Counted from the first letter of the stretch, positions 1-6,571 are shown. The stretch is 10,103 nt of DNA from Endomicrobium sp. (GCA_031273645.1 JAISRM010000154.1:1-10103); one strand, 5' to 3'. Program-made: numbers and translations. Notes: generated from the sequence alone by a model not told the origin.

Positions 1-893
1 ATAATATATTTTTGTCCATCGAGTTCTACAGTAATAGTTCTTTCTTTTATGGAAGTGATTTTAACGGTTTTATAAAAATCATCCTGCCTGTAAAGCTTGC
101 CGTCTATTACAACTATCGGGTTGATCTCGTCGTAAATAATGCCGGATATTATTATTTCCGGAGGCTTTCTTCTTATGGGAGCTTTCACCTGCTTAACAAC
201 TTTGGGAGGAACATATTTATAAAACGGATTTGAAGGCGGCGGGTCAATGTCTCTCCATGAAGGTATGTGCCCTATGGAATTTACAGCTTCTTCTGATTTC
301 TGAAAAATTTCTTTAAAATATCCCGAAGCTCTCGCATCGTCCATTTTTTCTATTCTGCCGCTAAAAAATCCGTCTGCTTCAGGTCTGTATAAAACCGGAG
401 TGCATTCCACAGAAACATTGCTCTTTTCGTCTATTGAAAAAGATAAAACTCTTGAAAACATCTCTATGGCAAAAAGGAATTTATAAGTAACTTCAAATTC
501 CGCGTTAAAACCTAAAGATAAAACCACCGCCGGACCGGAACCCTCGTTGCGTATTACGTTTTTAGTTGTCAATTCGACGGAATATTCGTTTGCGACCGCC
601 GAAACCCTGTCTTCAAAACTGGCGATAAGCTCTTGATTTGGAACATATTCAGCCGAGATGTTGGCGATAACATCTTCCATTTTGAGCTTAGTTTCATACA
701 TATTTTCGTTAATTCTTACAAAGTTTTCCAAATCGTTGTATATAGCCTGATACTTATTCTTTAAAGTTATGCGGTCTTTAAGTTCGGAATCCATTCTCTT
801 AAATCCGTATTGATAAGCCGAAACTATAATAAGAACGAAAATAATATTTCTAAAGACTACAAAAGCTACGTCTTTTGTCGAATAATTTGCCAT
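1..893 (-). CDS. pilO: PilO-like protein fused to a PilP/GspC-like domain (3' end outside window)
   Basis: This frame starts at ATG 893-891 and stays open to the left edge (297 codons plus 2 bases), so the C-terminus is missing. Residues about 9-30 form one N-terminal membrane segment. A charged, probably coiled-coil stretch (about 33-75) follows, then a region of about 80-165 that resembles the PilO/GspM periplasmic fold. Residues about 215-247 are proline-rich (DPPPSNPF, YVPP, KPPE). From about 248 the pattern SGIIYDEINPIVVIDGKLY, then a conserved-looking strand set, resembles the PilP/GspC homology-region domain that contacts the secretin. The likely role is the inner-membrane alignment complex of a type IV pilus, pairing with PilN. 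GGAG at 902-905 is 8 nt from the start. The gene shares one base with the pilN stop (TAATG), which implies translational coupling. In the classical system PilO and PilP are separate proteins, so one polypeptide carrying both is unusual. The PilO call is positional plus topology; the PilP-like tail is a pattern judgement. Confidence 0.72.
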   Translation of the reverse strand, partial: MANYSTKDVAFVVFRNIIFVLIIVSAYQYGFKRMDSELKDRITLKNKYQAIYNDLENFVRINENMYETKLKMEDVIANISAEYVPNQELIASFEDRVSAVANEYSVELTTKNVIRNEGSGPAVVLSLGFNAEFEVTYKFLFAIEMFSRVLSFSIDEKSNVSVECTPVLYRPEADGFFSGRIEKMDDARASGYFKEIFQKSEEAVNSIGHIPSWRDIDPPPSNPFYKYVPPKVVKQVKAPIRRKPPEIIISGIIYDEINPIVVIDGKLYRQDDFYKTVKITSIKERTITVELDGQKYI

Positions 894-1477
894 TATTTTT
901 TCTCCGCAACATAGGGAATTGTTACGTTTAGCGCTTCAAAATTTTTAGGACCCATTCCCGTGATGATCTGAGGCTCTTCTTCAACCGTAATGGGTTCGCC
1001 TATAAACGAGCTTCTTATATAAGCTTCTTTTAAAATATTAGCGTACGACGGAATGTCGTAAGAATTGCTGAAATCTTTTATTTTTACCGATTCTTTTATC
1101 TTATTGTCTGAGGTAAGCGCAAAGGCGCAAAGTTTATCGCCTTCGGGAAAATACAAACCGATATCTCTTAATAAAAGCCCCGACCTTGTATTTTTCGTAA
1201 TAAGGTCTTTGACGGCTATTATTTTATAATAATTTGAAGTCCATTCGGTTTCAACTTCTTTCAGTTTGTGTATTCTGCGGTTTTCGTCAATTTGACCTTT
1301 AAGCTGCGTGATTCTTATGCTGTTTTCATTGATCTGCACAAATGTAAAAAATACCAGCCCTGCAAGCCCGAATAAAGCAAAAGTAAGAAAAAGAGACAAA
1401 AGCTTTAAAAATCTTACGGCTTTTAAATTTCTTTCGGAAGTAAGAACGACTTTGCCGACAAGATTTATATCATACAT
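893..1477 (-). CDS. pilN: Type IV pilus alignment protein PilN
   Basis: A 194-residue bitopic inner-membrane protein. Its N-terminus reads MYDINLVGK: the INL at residues 4-6 corresponds to the conserved INLLP motif by which PilN docks in the groove of cytoplasmic PilM. A single hydrophobic helix follows at about 24-46, then a heptad-like charged segment (about 48-75) and a small periplasmic domain, as usual for PilN, whose family length is about 180-200. The frame is open further upstream to 1522. I chose ATG 1477-1475 because AAGGAG (1485-1490) lies 7 nt before it and because the motif then sits at the extreme N-terminus. The start overlaps the 3' end of pilM by 8 bases, and the stop shares a base with the next gene's ATG. 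PilN is expected to heterodimerise with the downstream PilO-like protein. Confidence 0.87.
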   Translation of the reverse strand: MYDINLVGKVVLTSERNLKAVRFLKLLSLFLTFALFGLAGLVFFTFVQINENSIRITQLKGQIDENRRIHKLKEVETEWTSNYYKIIAVKDLITKNTRSGLLLRDIGLYFPEGDKLCAFALTSDNKIKESVKIKDFSNSYDIPSYANILKEAYIRSSFIGEPITVEEEPQIITGMGPKNFEALNVTIPYVAEKK

Positions 1478-2471
1478 TGGCAAACTCCTTGCCAAGAGCA
1501 AGACCGAGAACAACAGCCGCAAAATAACCCTGTTCGGAATTTACAACTCCCTTTATTTTATCAGATTCCAGCGGATTCCATTTTACCGTCTTTATGCCCA
1601 AAACATCCCAGATAAAAGTATCCATTCCTTTAAGTATGGCTCCGCCGCCGGTAATAAGTATTTCGTCAATTTTGCCAAGCCTTTGTTTAGAGACGCAATA
1701 TTCCATAGATCTGAAAATCGCTTCAAGAAGAGAACTTGAACTTTTTTTAAGAACGTTTTTTATATTTAACCCAATTTCCTCCCACATTTCAGGATGCCTT
1801 TTTATTTTCTCGGCGCTTTCAAAATCAATTTCATAAAGAGAAGCTATTTCTGCCGTAACGGCATGACCGCCAAAAGCAACGTTTCTTATAAATTTCAGCT
1901 CGCCGTGGTCGAGTATTGAAATATTTGAATTTTGATCGCCGATATTTATGAGTATAACCGAACCGGTTGCAGTCTTTTTACTGTTAAAAGTAAGAAATCC
2001 GTTTGTTACCGCCACATTGTCGGCAGTAACGCCGGCAATATCAAGATCTGTTAAAGAAAGACTCGCTATCATTTCATCTATATGTCTTTTTGGAGAAGCC
2101 ACAAATAAAACGTCTATTTTGTTGTCGACGGGGCTTGACAATATTTGAAAATCCGAATACATTGTGTCAAGGGATTCAAAAATATTATTTTCGGCTTCCA
2201 TCATTACCGCGCCGCGCAATTTGTCGTGGCTTACTTTAGGCAAAACAAAATCTCTGGCAAGCAAGTCTGAACCGCCGGCCGATAAATATAAATCTTTATT
2301 TTTAAATCTTAATTGTCTTAAAAGGTATTTTACTGCTTTGTTTACGGCTTCTTTATCCCTGTTTTCTTTAGGGGTTGCAGTCATAGCCGCATAAACCGTA
2401 AAACTTCCGTCTCCCTTTTGAAAAACAGAACATGCTTTTATGTATTTTGAACCCAGATCAAGTCCTATCAC
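1470..2471 (-). CDS. pilM: Type IV pilus assembly ATPase-fold protein PilM
   Basis: A 333-residue cytoplasmic protein of the actin/FtsA fold with no membrane segment. The phosphate-1 motif GLDLGSKYIKA is at residues 3-13. The segment AENNIFESLD...DFQIL (about 93-111) matches the PilM pattern usually written EAEQYIPFPLDEV..DFQIL. Phosphate-2 is around 173-188 (INIGDQNSNISI), the adenosine motif ITGGGAILKG is at 273-282, and the C-terminus ends in the usual GLALG. In the family PilM binds nucleotide and the N-terminal tail of PilN, coupling the cytoplasmic motor to the alignment complex. The start codon is GTG (2471-2469). An AGGAG at 2480-2484, within a longer purine-rich run, precedes it by 8 nt and is embedded in the last codons of the upstream pilin gene, four bases away. 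A PilM separate from PilN argues for a type IV pilus rather than a type II secretion system, where GspL carries both parts. Confidence 0.93.
   Translation of the reverse strand: MIGLDLGSKYIKACSVFQKGDGSFTVYAAMTATPKENRDKEAVNKAVKYLLRQLRFKNKDLYLSAGGSDLLARDFVLPKVSHDKLRGAVMMEAENNIFESLDTMYSDFQILSSPVDNKIDVLFVASPKRHIDEMIASLSLTDLDIAGVTADNVAVTNGFLTFNSKKTATGSVILINIGDQNSNISILDHGELKFIRNVAFGGHAVTAEIASLYEIDFESAEKIKRHPEMWEEIGLNIKNVLKKSSSSLLEAIFRSMEYCVSKQRLGKIDEILITGGGAILKGMDTFIWDVLGIKTVKWNPLESDKIKGVVNSEQGYFAAVVLGLALGKEFANV
1485..1490 (-). promoter_or_regulatory. Ribosome binding site of pilN inside pilM
   Basis: AAGGAG on the minus strand, 7 nt before ATG 1477-1475, lies within the last codons of pilM. It shows that translation of pilN starts here and not at the upstream in-frame codon at 1522, and it implies that ribosomes finishing pilM can reinitiate on pilN. 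Confidence 0.8.
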
Positions 2472-2475
2472 GTCT

Positions 2476-3231
2476 TTATCTCCTCCCCCTTACAAAATAT
2501 CTGTGCATAGGCAAAGGCTGCTGTGTAAATACTGAATTAAGATACGCGCTTCTGACATAAATCGGCCAGTTAATATCATCGCTGCCGTCCGGATAATCTA
2601 CCTCTTCGTATTTCTTCGGACTGACGCCTAACGGTCCTGAAGAATAAGTTATGACAAAATGCAAATTATCATTTGCCTGAGATAAAAACCCTTTGCTGTG
2701 ATCATTGACATCGTTATACAATGTCGCCATTGATCTTATTACATAATATTTATAAGTTCCGTAATTTGCGGCATTTGCGCGCTGAGCGGCGGTAGCTTCA
2801 GTTGTTCCGGCTATAAAACCGTCATTTGCGCTTGGAGTTAGCTCTTCCTCTACGCTGCATTCAACGACGATACCGGAATTTTCCCCAAAGCTTGTATCGC
2901 GCAGCTCCGTTTCTGTTGCAGCAATCTCGGCAGAGGTTAAAGGATACCACTTCCCGCCGCTATAACCTAAACAAGAGCCGGTAGTCTGCAAGAACTTCCT
3001 TTCAGCTCCCGCGGGAGTTGTATCATTGGCAATATTTTCTAATTGCATTATCTTAAACAGCGCTTTTTCCGACGTATATAAAGCCGCATAATGAGTTCTT
3101 GTAAAATACAATTCGGCATCTGAAGCCGATTGCTGCATAACTATTATCCTCATAGAGAACATTCCAAGCAGCATGAAAATAAAAACAAATATAGTTACTA
3201 CTGCAAGGATGCTTCCTTTTCTGTTTTGCAT
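2476..3231 (-). CDS. PilX/GspK-like minor pilin (tip pseudopilin)
   Basis: A 251-residue protein with a class III (prepilin) signal: basic MQNRK, then G6 at position -1, then SILAVVTIFVFIFMLLGMF as the hydrophobic helix (about 7-30). The residue at +5 is Val11, not the usual Glu. Absence of Glu+5 is the hallmark of the GspK/PilX-type subunit thought to cap the pilus tip. The rest is a soluble domain with Cys87 and Cys125, which could form a disulfide. ATG 3231-3229 has AAGGGAG (3238-3244) 6 nt upstream, overlapping the stop of the preceding pilin gene. Its place as fourth of four pilin-like genes matches the order H-I-J-K in type II secretion and fimT-pilV-pilW-pilX in type IV pili. The role is inferred: a priming complex with its three neighbours. 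The soluble domain itself I cannot assign to a known family. Confidence 0.75.
   Translation of the reverse strand: MQNRKGSILAVVTIFVFIFMLLGMFSMRIIVMQQSASDAELYFTRTHYAALYTSEKALFKIMQLENIANDTTPAGAERKFLQTTGSCLGYSGGKWYPLTSAEIAATETELRDTSFGENSGIVVECSVEEELTPSANDGFIAGTTEATAAQRANAANYGTYKYYVIRSMATLYNDVNDHSKGFLSQANDNLHFVITYSSGPLGVSPKKYEEVDYPDGSDDINWPIYVRSAYLNSVFTQQPLPMHRYFVRGRR
2480..2490 (-). promoter_or_regulatory. Ribosome binding site of pilM (GTG start)
   Basis: An 11-base purine run, AGGGGGAGGAG on the minus strand, ends 8 nt before GTG 2471-2469. It is formed by the final Arg-Gly-Arg-Arg codons of the PilX/GspK-like gene, so the C-terminus of one protein doubles as the translation signal of the next. 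Confidence 0.75.
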
Positions 3232-3242
3232 TTGAAACTCCC

Positions 3243-4208
3243 TTATGGTCTGATTCTCGCTTTCTCAAATGTCGTAAAAAAAGTATCGGTATTAGCATAA
3301 AGAGATTTATTCGCGAAAATTAAATCGCTTGTATATTGGGTATAGTTATCATCTTCAAGTTTTATATACAGCCTTACGACCGCAATATCGCTGTACCCGC
3401 TTCTTATAATTCTTGCCATATATAAATTACTAAGCCTTGCGGTAACCTGAAAATCAACTACGTTTCTCAAAACGATTTCTTTACTGCCGGTACTTTCCGG
3501 AGGATAATACGGCTGCCTTACAGCTACGCCCTGCGGACCAAACACGCTTACCTGATTAGTTCCGGCGCCGTCATAACTGTCAATTTTTATCTGCTGATTA
3601 TTTGTAAGTTCCCATTCATACATGGCAATTTCGCTAAAATTAGTTATTGTGCTTGTTTCAAGCCTAAACATATAGCGTTTATAATCTTCGTCTAATTTTT
3701 CATTGGTAAGACAGCTATACACAGAAACATTCCTTCCGACAAACCCGCTCCAATGACCCGGATCTATATGAGTCAAAACGGTACTGGCTGCAAGGTTAGG
3801 AGGAAAAACATATTTGGTGGTAACAGTAAGCCCGTCGCCTGAAATATAGGGTTCATTATACTTTCTTGCATAAATTCTTCCGGTTAGGGCATAAGGATAA
3901 TGATAATAATCAACATTAAATTTTATCGCTTCAAGGTCTTCAGCCGCATTAGCGGGAGGCTGTCCTGCCCTTGCGCCTTCATCTATTATTTCTCCTATTA
4001 TTGGGCCGACTCTTGTCATATTTCTAAACACTCTTTCTGCTTTAAAGCGGAAAGTTTTATACTGCGTTACGGAATCTTTTTGTCCTACAACTTTATTAAA
4101 CATTGAGTATGAAAAAACAAGCATTGAGGCGCATAATATTGACAATATGCCCACCAATACCATTGCAACCATTACTTCCATTAAAGTAAAAGCGCTCTTT
4201 TTTTTCAT
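3243..4208 (-). CDS. PilW/GspJ-like minor pilin
   Basis: A 321-residue prepilin-like protein. The N-terminus MKKKSAFTLMEVMVAMVLVG is a type III signal with a short Lys-rich leader, cleavage expected between Ala6 and Phe7, and Glu11 at mature position +5. The hydrophobic alpha-1 helix runs to about residue 35. Ala at -1 instead of Gly is less common but is accepted by some prepilin peptidases. The soluble part (about 50-321) looks beta-rich, and its length fits PilW/GspJ better than the shorter GspH or GspI. ATG 4208-4206 overlaps the stop of the upstream gene in the classic ATGA arrangement. AGAGGA at 4218-4223 supports the start with a 9-nt spacer. As the third pilin gene of the operon it is expected to be a core member of the tip complex. 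The family is clear from the N-terminus; the specific PilW/GspJ assignment rests on size and order. Confidence 0.82.
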   Translation of the reverse strand: MKKKSAFTLMEVMVAMVLVGILSILCASMLVFSYSMFNKVVGQKDSVTQYKTFRFKAERVFRNMTRVGPIIGEIIDEGARAGQPPANAAEDLEAIKFNVDYYHYPYALTGRIYARKYNEPYISGDGLTVTTKYVFPPNLAASTVLTHIDPGHWSGFVGRNVSVYSCLTNEKLDEDYKRYMFRLETSTITNFSEIAMYEWELTNNQQIKIDSYDGAGTNQVSVFGPQGVAVRQPYYPPESTGSKEIVLRNVVDFQVTARLSNLYMARIIRSGYSDIAVVRLYIKLEDDNYTQYTSDLIFANKSLYANTDTFFTTFEKARIRP

Positions 4209-5767
4209 TGAAATATATCCTCTGATAAAGTTGAATTGACATTATCTGCATATAAATTCATAAAAGGTATAACAATAGTTTTATACTTATGTTCAGATTT
4301 ATTGGCAAACGCTTTAAGAGCGTTAACCCTATCGTTTAAATTAGAATAAGTATTTATAATATTTCTCACAATACTTATAGCTTCTTCTACGCTTGACACA
4401 TTATTTTCTCCGTTTTTTGTTACGGGATATACGGATATATAAATACTTTTTCTGTATCTTGCAGCTCTTAATTTATTAAGAGTATTAGGACCGGGGTTAA
4501 CGCTAAGATGAGAAGCCGATGTTGTTTTATCAGTAAAATAGCTATATAAATATGAAACAACACTAGAAGTAGAGTTGTATGAATAATTTGTAACTTGATA
4601 TACGCTGTATCTCCATGCATAAGATAAATACAACCCTCCTCTATCTCCTGTATAAAAATAACCTACATAAAAATATCTGTCCGGCGGAACAGTCATAGAT
4701 TCGCCGACAGTGTAATAATAAGTAGGCGGAAATGAAGGATATCCGTTTGACTGAGCAACAAAATTATTCATAAACTGTGTATCATTTGTCGGTAAAGCAG
4801 TATAAAATCTTGCTAAGCTTGCCGTAATAATTTCAGGGTTGCCATAATCGGTCAAGCTGTCAGGATTACCATCCAAATCGGCAGGCGGATCTATTGGCCT
4901 TATAGTGCTGTACCCCACCCAATATCCAACATGAGCTCCATATGTGGTGCTTGCAGTAGGAATAGAAGCAGTATTATAATGATTAGTATATATGTATAAG
5001 TATGAGTATGAAGTATAGTGTCTAAATGTAAGCCAAGGCTGGGCTTCAGCAACATAATATCGCAAAGGAATAGTAAGATTTGCGGTATATCTTGCATTGC
5101 TTCTTATATATTGCGTTAAAGGGGTATAAGGAACATCGTACAAAACATGGAAAGCATTGTTATTGATAGGAAGGGCTATGTTTGCATTATAAGATACACT
5201 TATAAACATTTGCGGCGCGCCCGCAGTAGTATAATTATAACTCCAAGCTCCCGGGAAAGTCGCATATGTTCCTTGAGCGTACTTACTTGAAAAATATTCT
5301 CTTAACATCGCAGTGCTACTATGAGAAATATTATCGGGGTTGCCTGCGCCTTGCGCAGCACCATTACCCGGAGGTCCAGTGCTTACAGAAAGTCTGTATT
5401 CTTGGTTTCCATACGGAACATACGGATATGCTGTTCCCGCAACATTAACAGCCGACGCCGAATAATTTTCTAAAAAGTACGGATCGGCAGCCCATTGATC
5501 GTCAGGTTCGCTGTCAACAAAAAAAATCGTAAATCCTTCGGTGGCGCCAAGGTTAGGAAATGCGCCGTAGGTTGGATAATTTTTCCTTTGAATTTTAATG
5601 CGTTCCACATATCTTAAAGCGTGATCGAGCCTGAACGCAAAATCCATGTAGTTATAGTTAACTTTAAAAGCGTTTACAAAAAAAGCCACTCCTCCAAGCG
5701 CTGCAAAAGATAATATAAGCATTGCAACCATAACTTCCACTAAAGTCATGCCTTTTTTCTTTTTCAT
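4205..5767 (-). CDS. Large tyrosine-rich PilV/GspI-like minor pilin
   Basis: A 520-residue protein beginning MKKKKGMTLVEVMVAMLILS: Lys-rich leader, Gly6 at -1, Met7 at +1, Glu11 at +5, then an alpha-1 helix to about residue 32. Gly|Met with TLVEVMVAM is typical of the PilV/GspI group. Those proteins are usually only about 120-200 residues, so this one carries a large extra soluble region. I count about 57 Tyr in 520 residues, many in Tyr/Ser/Thr/Asn-rich runs (for example around 250-270, 350-375 and 385-420), and no cysteine. The final 90 residues are more ordinary and charged. A Tyr-rich beta surface at a pilus tip could serve in adhesion or glycan binding, but that is inference. ATG 5767-5765 is preceded by TAGGAT (5774-5779) with a 6-nt spacer. 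The 3' end overlaps the next pilin gene by 4 bases. I recognise no named domain in the large region. Confidence 0.8.
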   Translation of the reverse strand: MKKKKGMTLVEVMVAMLILSFAALGGVAFFVNAFKVNYNYMDFAFRLDHALRYVERIKIQRKNYPTYGAFPNLGATEGFTIFFVDSEPDDQWAADPYFLENYSASAVNVAGTAYPYVPYGNQEYRLSVSTGPPGNGAAQGAGNPDNISHSSTAMLREYFSSKYAQGTYATFPGAWSYNYTTAGAPQMFISVSYNANIALPINNNAFHVLYDVPYTPLTQYIRSNARYTANLTIPLRYYVAEAQPWLTFRHYTSYSYLYIYTNHYNTASIPTASTTYGAHVGYWVGYSTIRPIDPPADLDGNPDSLTDYGNPEIITASLARFYTALPTNDTQFMNNFVAQSNGYPSFPPTYYYTVGESMTVPPDRYFYVGYFYTGDRGGLYLSYAWRYSVYQVTNYSYNSTSSVVSYLYSYFTDKTTSASHLSVNPGPNTLNKLRAARYRKSIYISVYPVTKNGENNVSSVEEAISIVRNIINTYSNLNDRVNALKAFANKSEHKYKTIVIPFMNLYADNVNSTLSEDIFQ

Positions 5768-5801
5768 AAATTTATCCTATAAGTAAAGTCGCAAAGCGCG
5801 T

Positions 5802-6194
5802 TCATTGTCCTCTGACATACGTTGAAGATACCGTCAAACCCGCTGCAGGAGAATCGGACGCGCCGTACATTATAATTGTATATCCGCGATCAGGGGTAAC
5901 GTCAGTAACTACAAAAGTTCTAAAATAATTATTTTTTGAAGCGTCAACCATTTCAATGCCGCCTATATTGCCTACGCTTGTAGGCGGAGTTAACGGATAA
6001 TAACTGCCTTTTGCCGCAAACACTATTGATTGCTTGTCCTCTATATCTTTGCGAAGTATTTCCGATTCGGCATAGTAAACAACTCGAAGCTGCTGCCTTC
6101 TGTTCATAGACCACATGGATACCGTAACCATCAGGATTATAATAACTATAAGAATTTCCATCATGGATGCGCCAAGATTTCTCTTCATTTTCAC
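5802..6194 (-). CDS. FimT/GspH-like minor pilin, first gene of the pilus operon
   Basis: A 130-residue prepilin-like protein. The N-terminus MKMKRNLGASMMEILIVIII has a basic leader, Gly8 at -1, Ala9 at +1 and Glu13 at +5, followed by a hydrophobic helix to about residue 28. The short soluble domain fits FimT/GspH or a generic type IV pilin-like protein. The start is most likely GTG 6194-6192, since TAAGGA (6201-6206) precedes it by 6 nt. ATG 6188-6186 in the same frame, two codons on, is the alternative and would give a 12-nt spacer. It is the first gene after a strong promoter, and a 34-bp gap separates it from the next pilin gene. It could instead be a pilin of more general use, but its size and lead position ahead of I-, J- and K-like genes favour the GspH/FimT slot. 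Confidence 0.78.
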   Translation of the reverse strand: MKMKRNLGASMMEILIVIIILMVTVSMWSMNRRQQLRVVYYAESEILRKDIEDKQSIVFAAKGSYYPLTPPTSVGNIGGIEMVDASKNNYFRTFVVTDVTPDRGYTIIMYGASDSPAAGLTVSSTYVRGQ

Positions 6195-6200
6195 AAAGAA

Positions 6201-6206
6201 TCCTTA
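6201..6206 (-). promoter_or_regulatory. Ribosome binding site deciding a GTG start
   Basis: TAAGGA on the minus strand lies 6 nt before GTG 6194-6192 and 12 nt before the in-frame ATG at 6188. The spacing favours GTG as the start of the first pilin gene. Confidence 0.65.
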
Positions 6207-6235
6207 AAACAAAAATTTATATCTTTAGCTGTGCT

Positions 6236-6264
6236 ATTATAGCTTAAAAGCAATTTTGTTTCAA
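6236..6264 (-). promoter_or_regulatory. Sigma70-type promoter of the pilus operon
   Basis: On the minus strand, TTGAAA (6259-6264) is followed after 17 bp by a perfect TATAAT (6236-6241), giving near-consensus -35 and -10 boxes at optimal spacing. Transcription would start near 6229 and leave a leader of about 35 nt before GTG 6194. No RpoN-type -24/-12 element is seen, although many pilin genes in other bacteria use one. This suggests housekeeping-level expression of the minor pilin and alignment genes. I see no other convincing promoter inside the operon. Confidence 0.82.
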
Positions 6265-6286
6265 TGTTTTTTATTTTTTTTAAAAT
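6265..6286 (-). promoter_or_regulatory. A/T-rich UP-element-like tract upstream of the -35 box
   Basis: Just upstream of the -35 box, the minus strand carries A-rich runs (A8 and A6 interrupted by single T residues). That composition is typical of UP elements contacted by the RNA polymerase alpha subunit. It would strengthen an already consensus-like promoter. The composition is seen directly; the function is inferred. Confidence 0.45.
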
Positions 6287-6295
6287 CCGCCCACC

Positions 6296-6308
6296 CAGAC
6301 TTCGTCTG
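6296..6308. repeat. CAGAC-TTC-GTCTG hairpin repeat, copy 1
   Basis: A 13-bp hairpin repeat (5-bp stem, TTC loop) followed by TTTTGT. The same 19 bp recur at 6546-6564, and a diverged form (four transitions by eye) lies at 6508-6526. It marks the left end of the roughly 210-bp unit that holds the intact palindromic element. Confidence 0.6.
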
Positions 6309-6317
6309 TTTTGTCAA

Positions 6318-6345
6318 TTGTTTCTCAAGGCCTTGTTTCTCAAGG
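6318..6345. repeat. 13-bp tandem direct repeat (TTGTTTCTCAAGG twice)
   Basis: TTGTTTCTCAAGG occurs at 6318-6330 and 6333-6345 with a CC spacer. The junction creates the palindrome CAAGGCCTTG (6326-6335). It lies directly before the left end of the intact palindromic element and is absent from the second copy. Confidence 0.75.
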
Positions 6346-6347
6346 TC

Positions 6348-6474
6348 TGTCATTCCCATGAAAATGGGAATCCACGTTTAATATTAATATAGTCTCTCAC
6401 ATTATTTCTTTTAAAAACACAATGTAAAAATAATTTTTTAGCAAACGTGGATTCCCGCTTCCGCGAGAATGACA
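6348..6474. repeat. Palindromic MITE-like element, intact copy
   Basis: A 127-bp non-coding element bounded by 32-bp inverted repeats, TGTCATTC... at 6348-6379 and ...GAATGACA at 6443-6474. The arms match except in the middle of each. Each arm is itself a hairpin: left ATTCCCAT-GAAA-ATGGGAAT (6352-6371), right ATTCTCGC-GGAA-GCGGGAAT read on the minus strand. The differing bases still pair, one as a G-T wobble. The core is AT-rich. The left hairpin has the form ATTCCC-N8-GGGAAT, the same as the neisserial dRS3 repeat. I see no transposase and no clear target-site duplication. Confidence 0.75.
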
Positions 6475-6540
6475 AATAGGGTGCGGGAATGACAAACTGA
6501 AAGACAATAGACTTCATTTGTTTTATGGATCACAGCCAGC

Positions 6541-6558
6541 GTCTGCAGACTTCGTCTG
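6541..6558. repeat. CAGAC-TTC-GTCTG hairpin repeat, copy 2
   Basis: A second copy of the 13-bp hairpin repeat (6546-6558), preceded by GTCTG so that 6541-6550 is also the perfect palindrome GTCTGCAGAC. It begins the second, shorter repeat unit (about 6546-6690) that carries the truncated palindromic element. Confidence 0.6.
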
Positions 6559-6571
6559 TTTTGTTTGTGTC

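Noticed and set aside
12..233. Plus-strand 73-codon frame at the left edge
   Set aside because: It is antisense to the PilO/PilP-like gene, whose minus-strand frame is open throughout and carries recognisable motifs.
1478..1522. Longer pilN start at 1522
   Set aside because: It would place 15 residues from inside pilM before the INL motif. A good Shine-Dalgarno site lies 7 nt before ATG 1477.
1308..1836. Plus-strand frames across pilM and pilN
   Set aside because: They are shadows of well-supported minus-strand pil genes with no independent coding evidence.
1..6194. Type II secretion system instead of type IV pilus
   Set aside because: PilM and PilN are separate proteins with PilM and PilN motifs, whereas type II systems fuse these parts in GspL. 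The pilin order alone would fit both, so the alternative is unlikely but not excluded.
6352..6371. Palindromic-element hairpins as transcription terminators
   Set aside because: The hairpins are not followed by T runs on either strand, and the adhesin already has a textbook terminator at 6720-6760.
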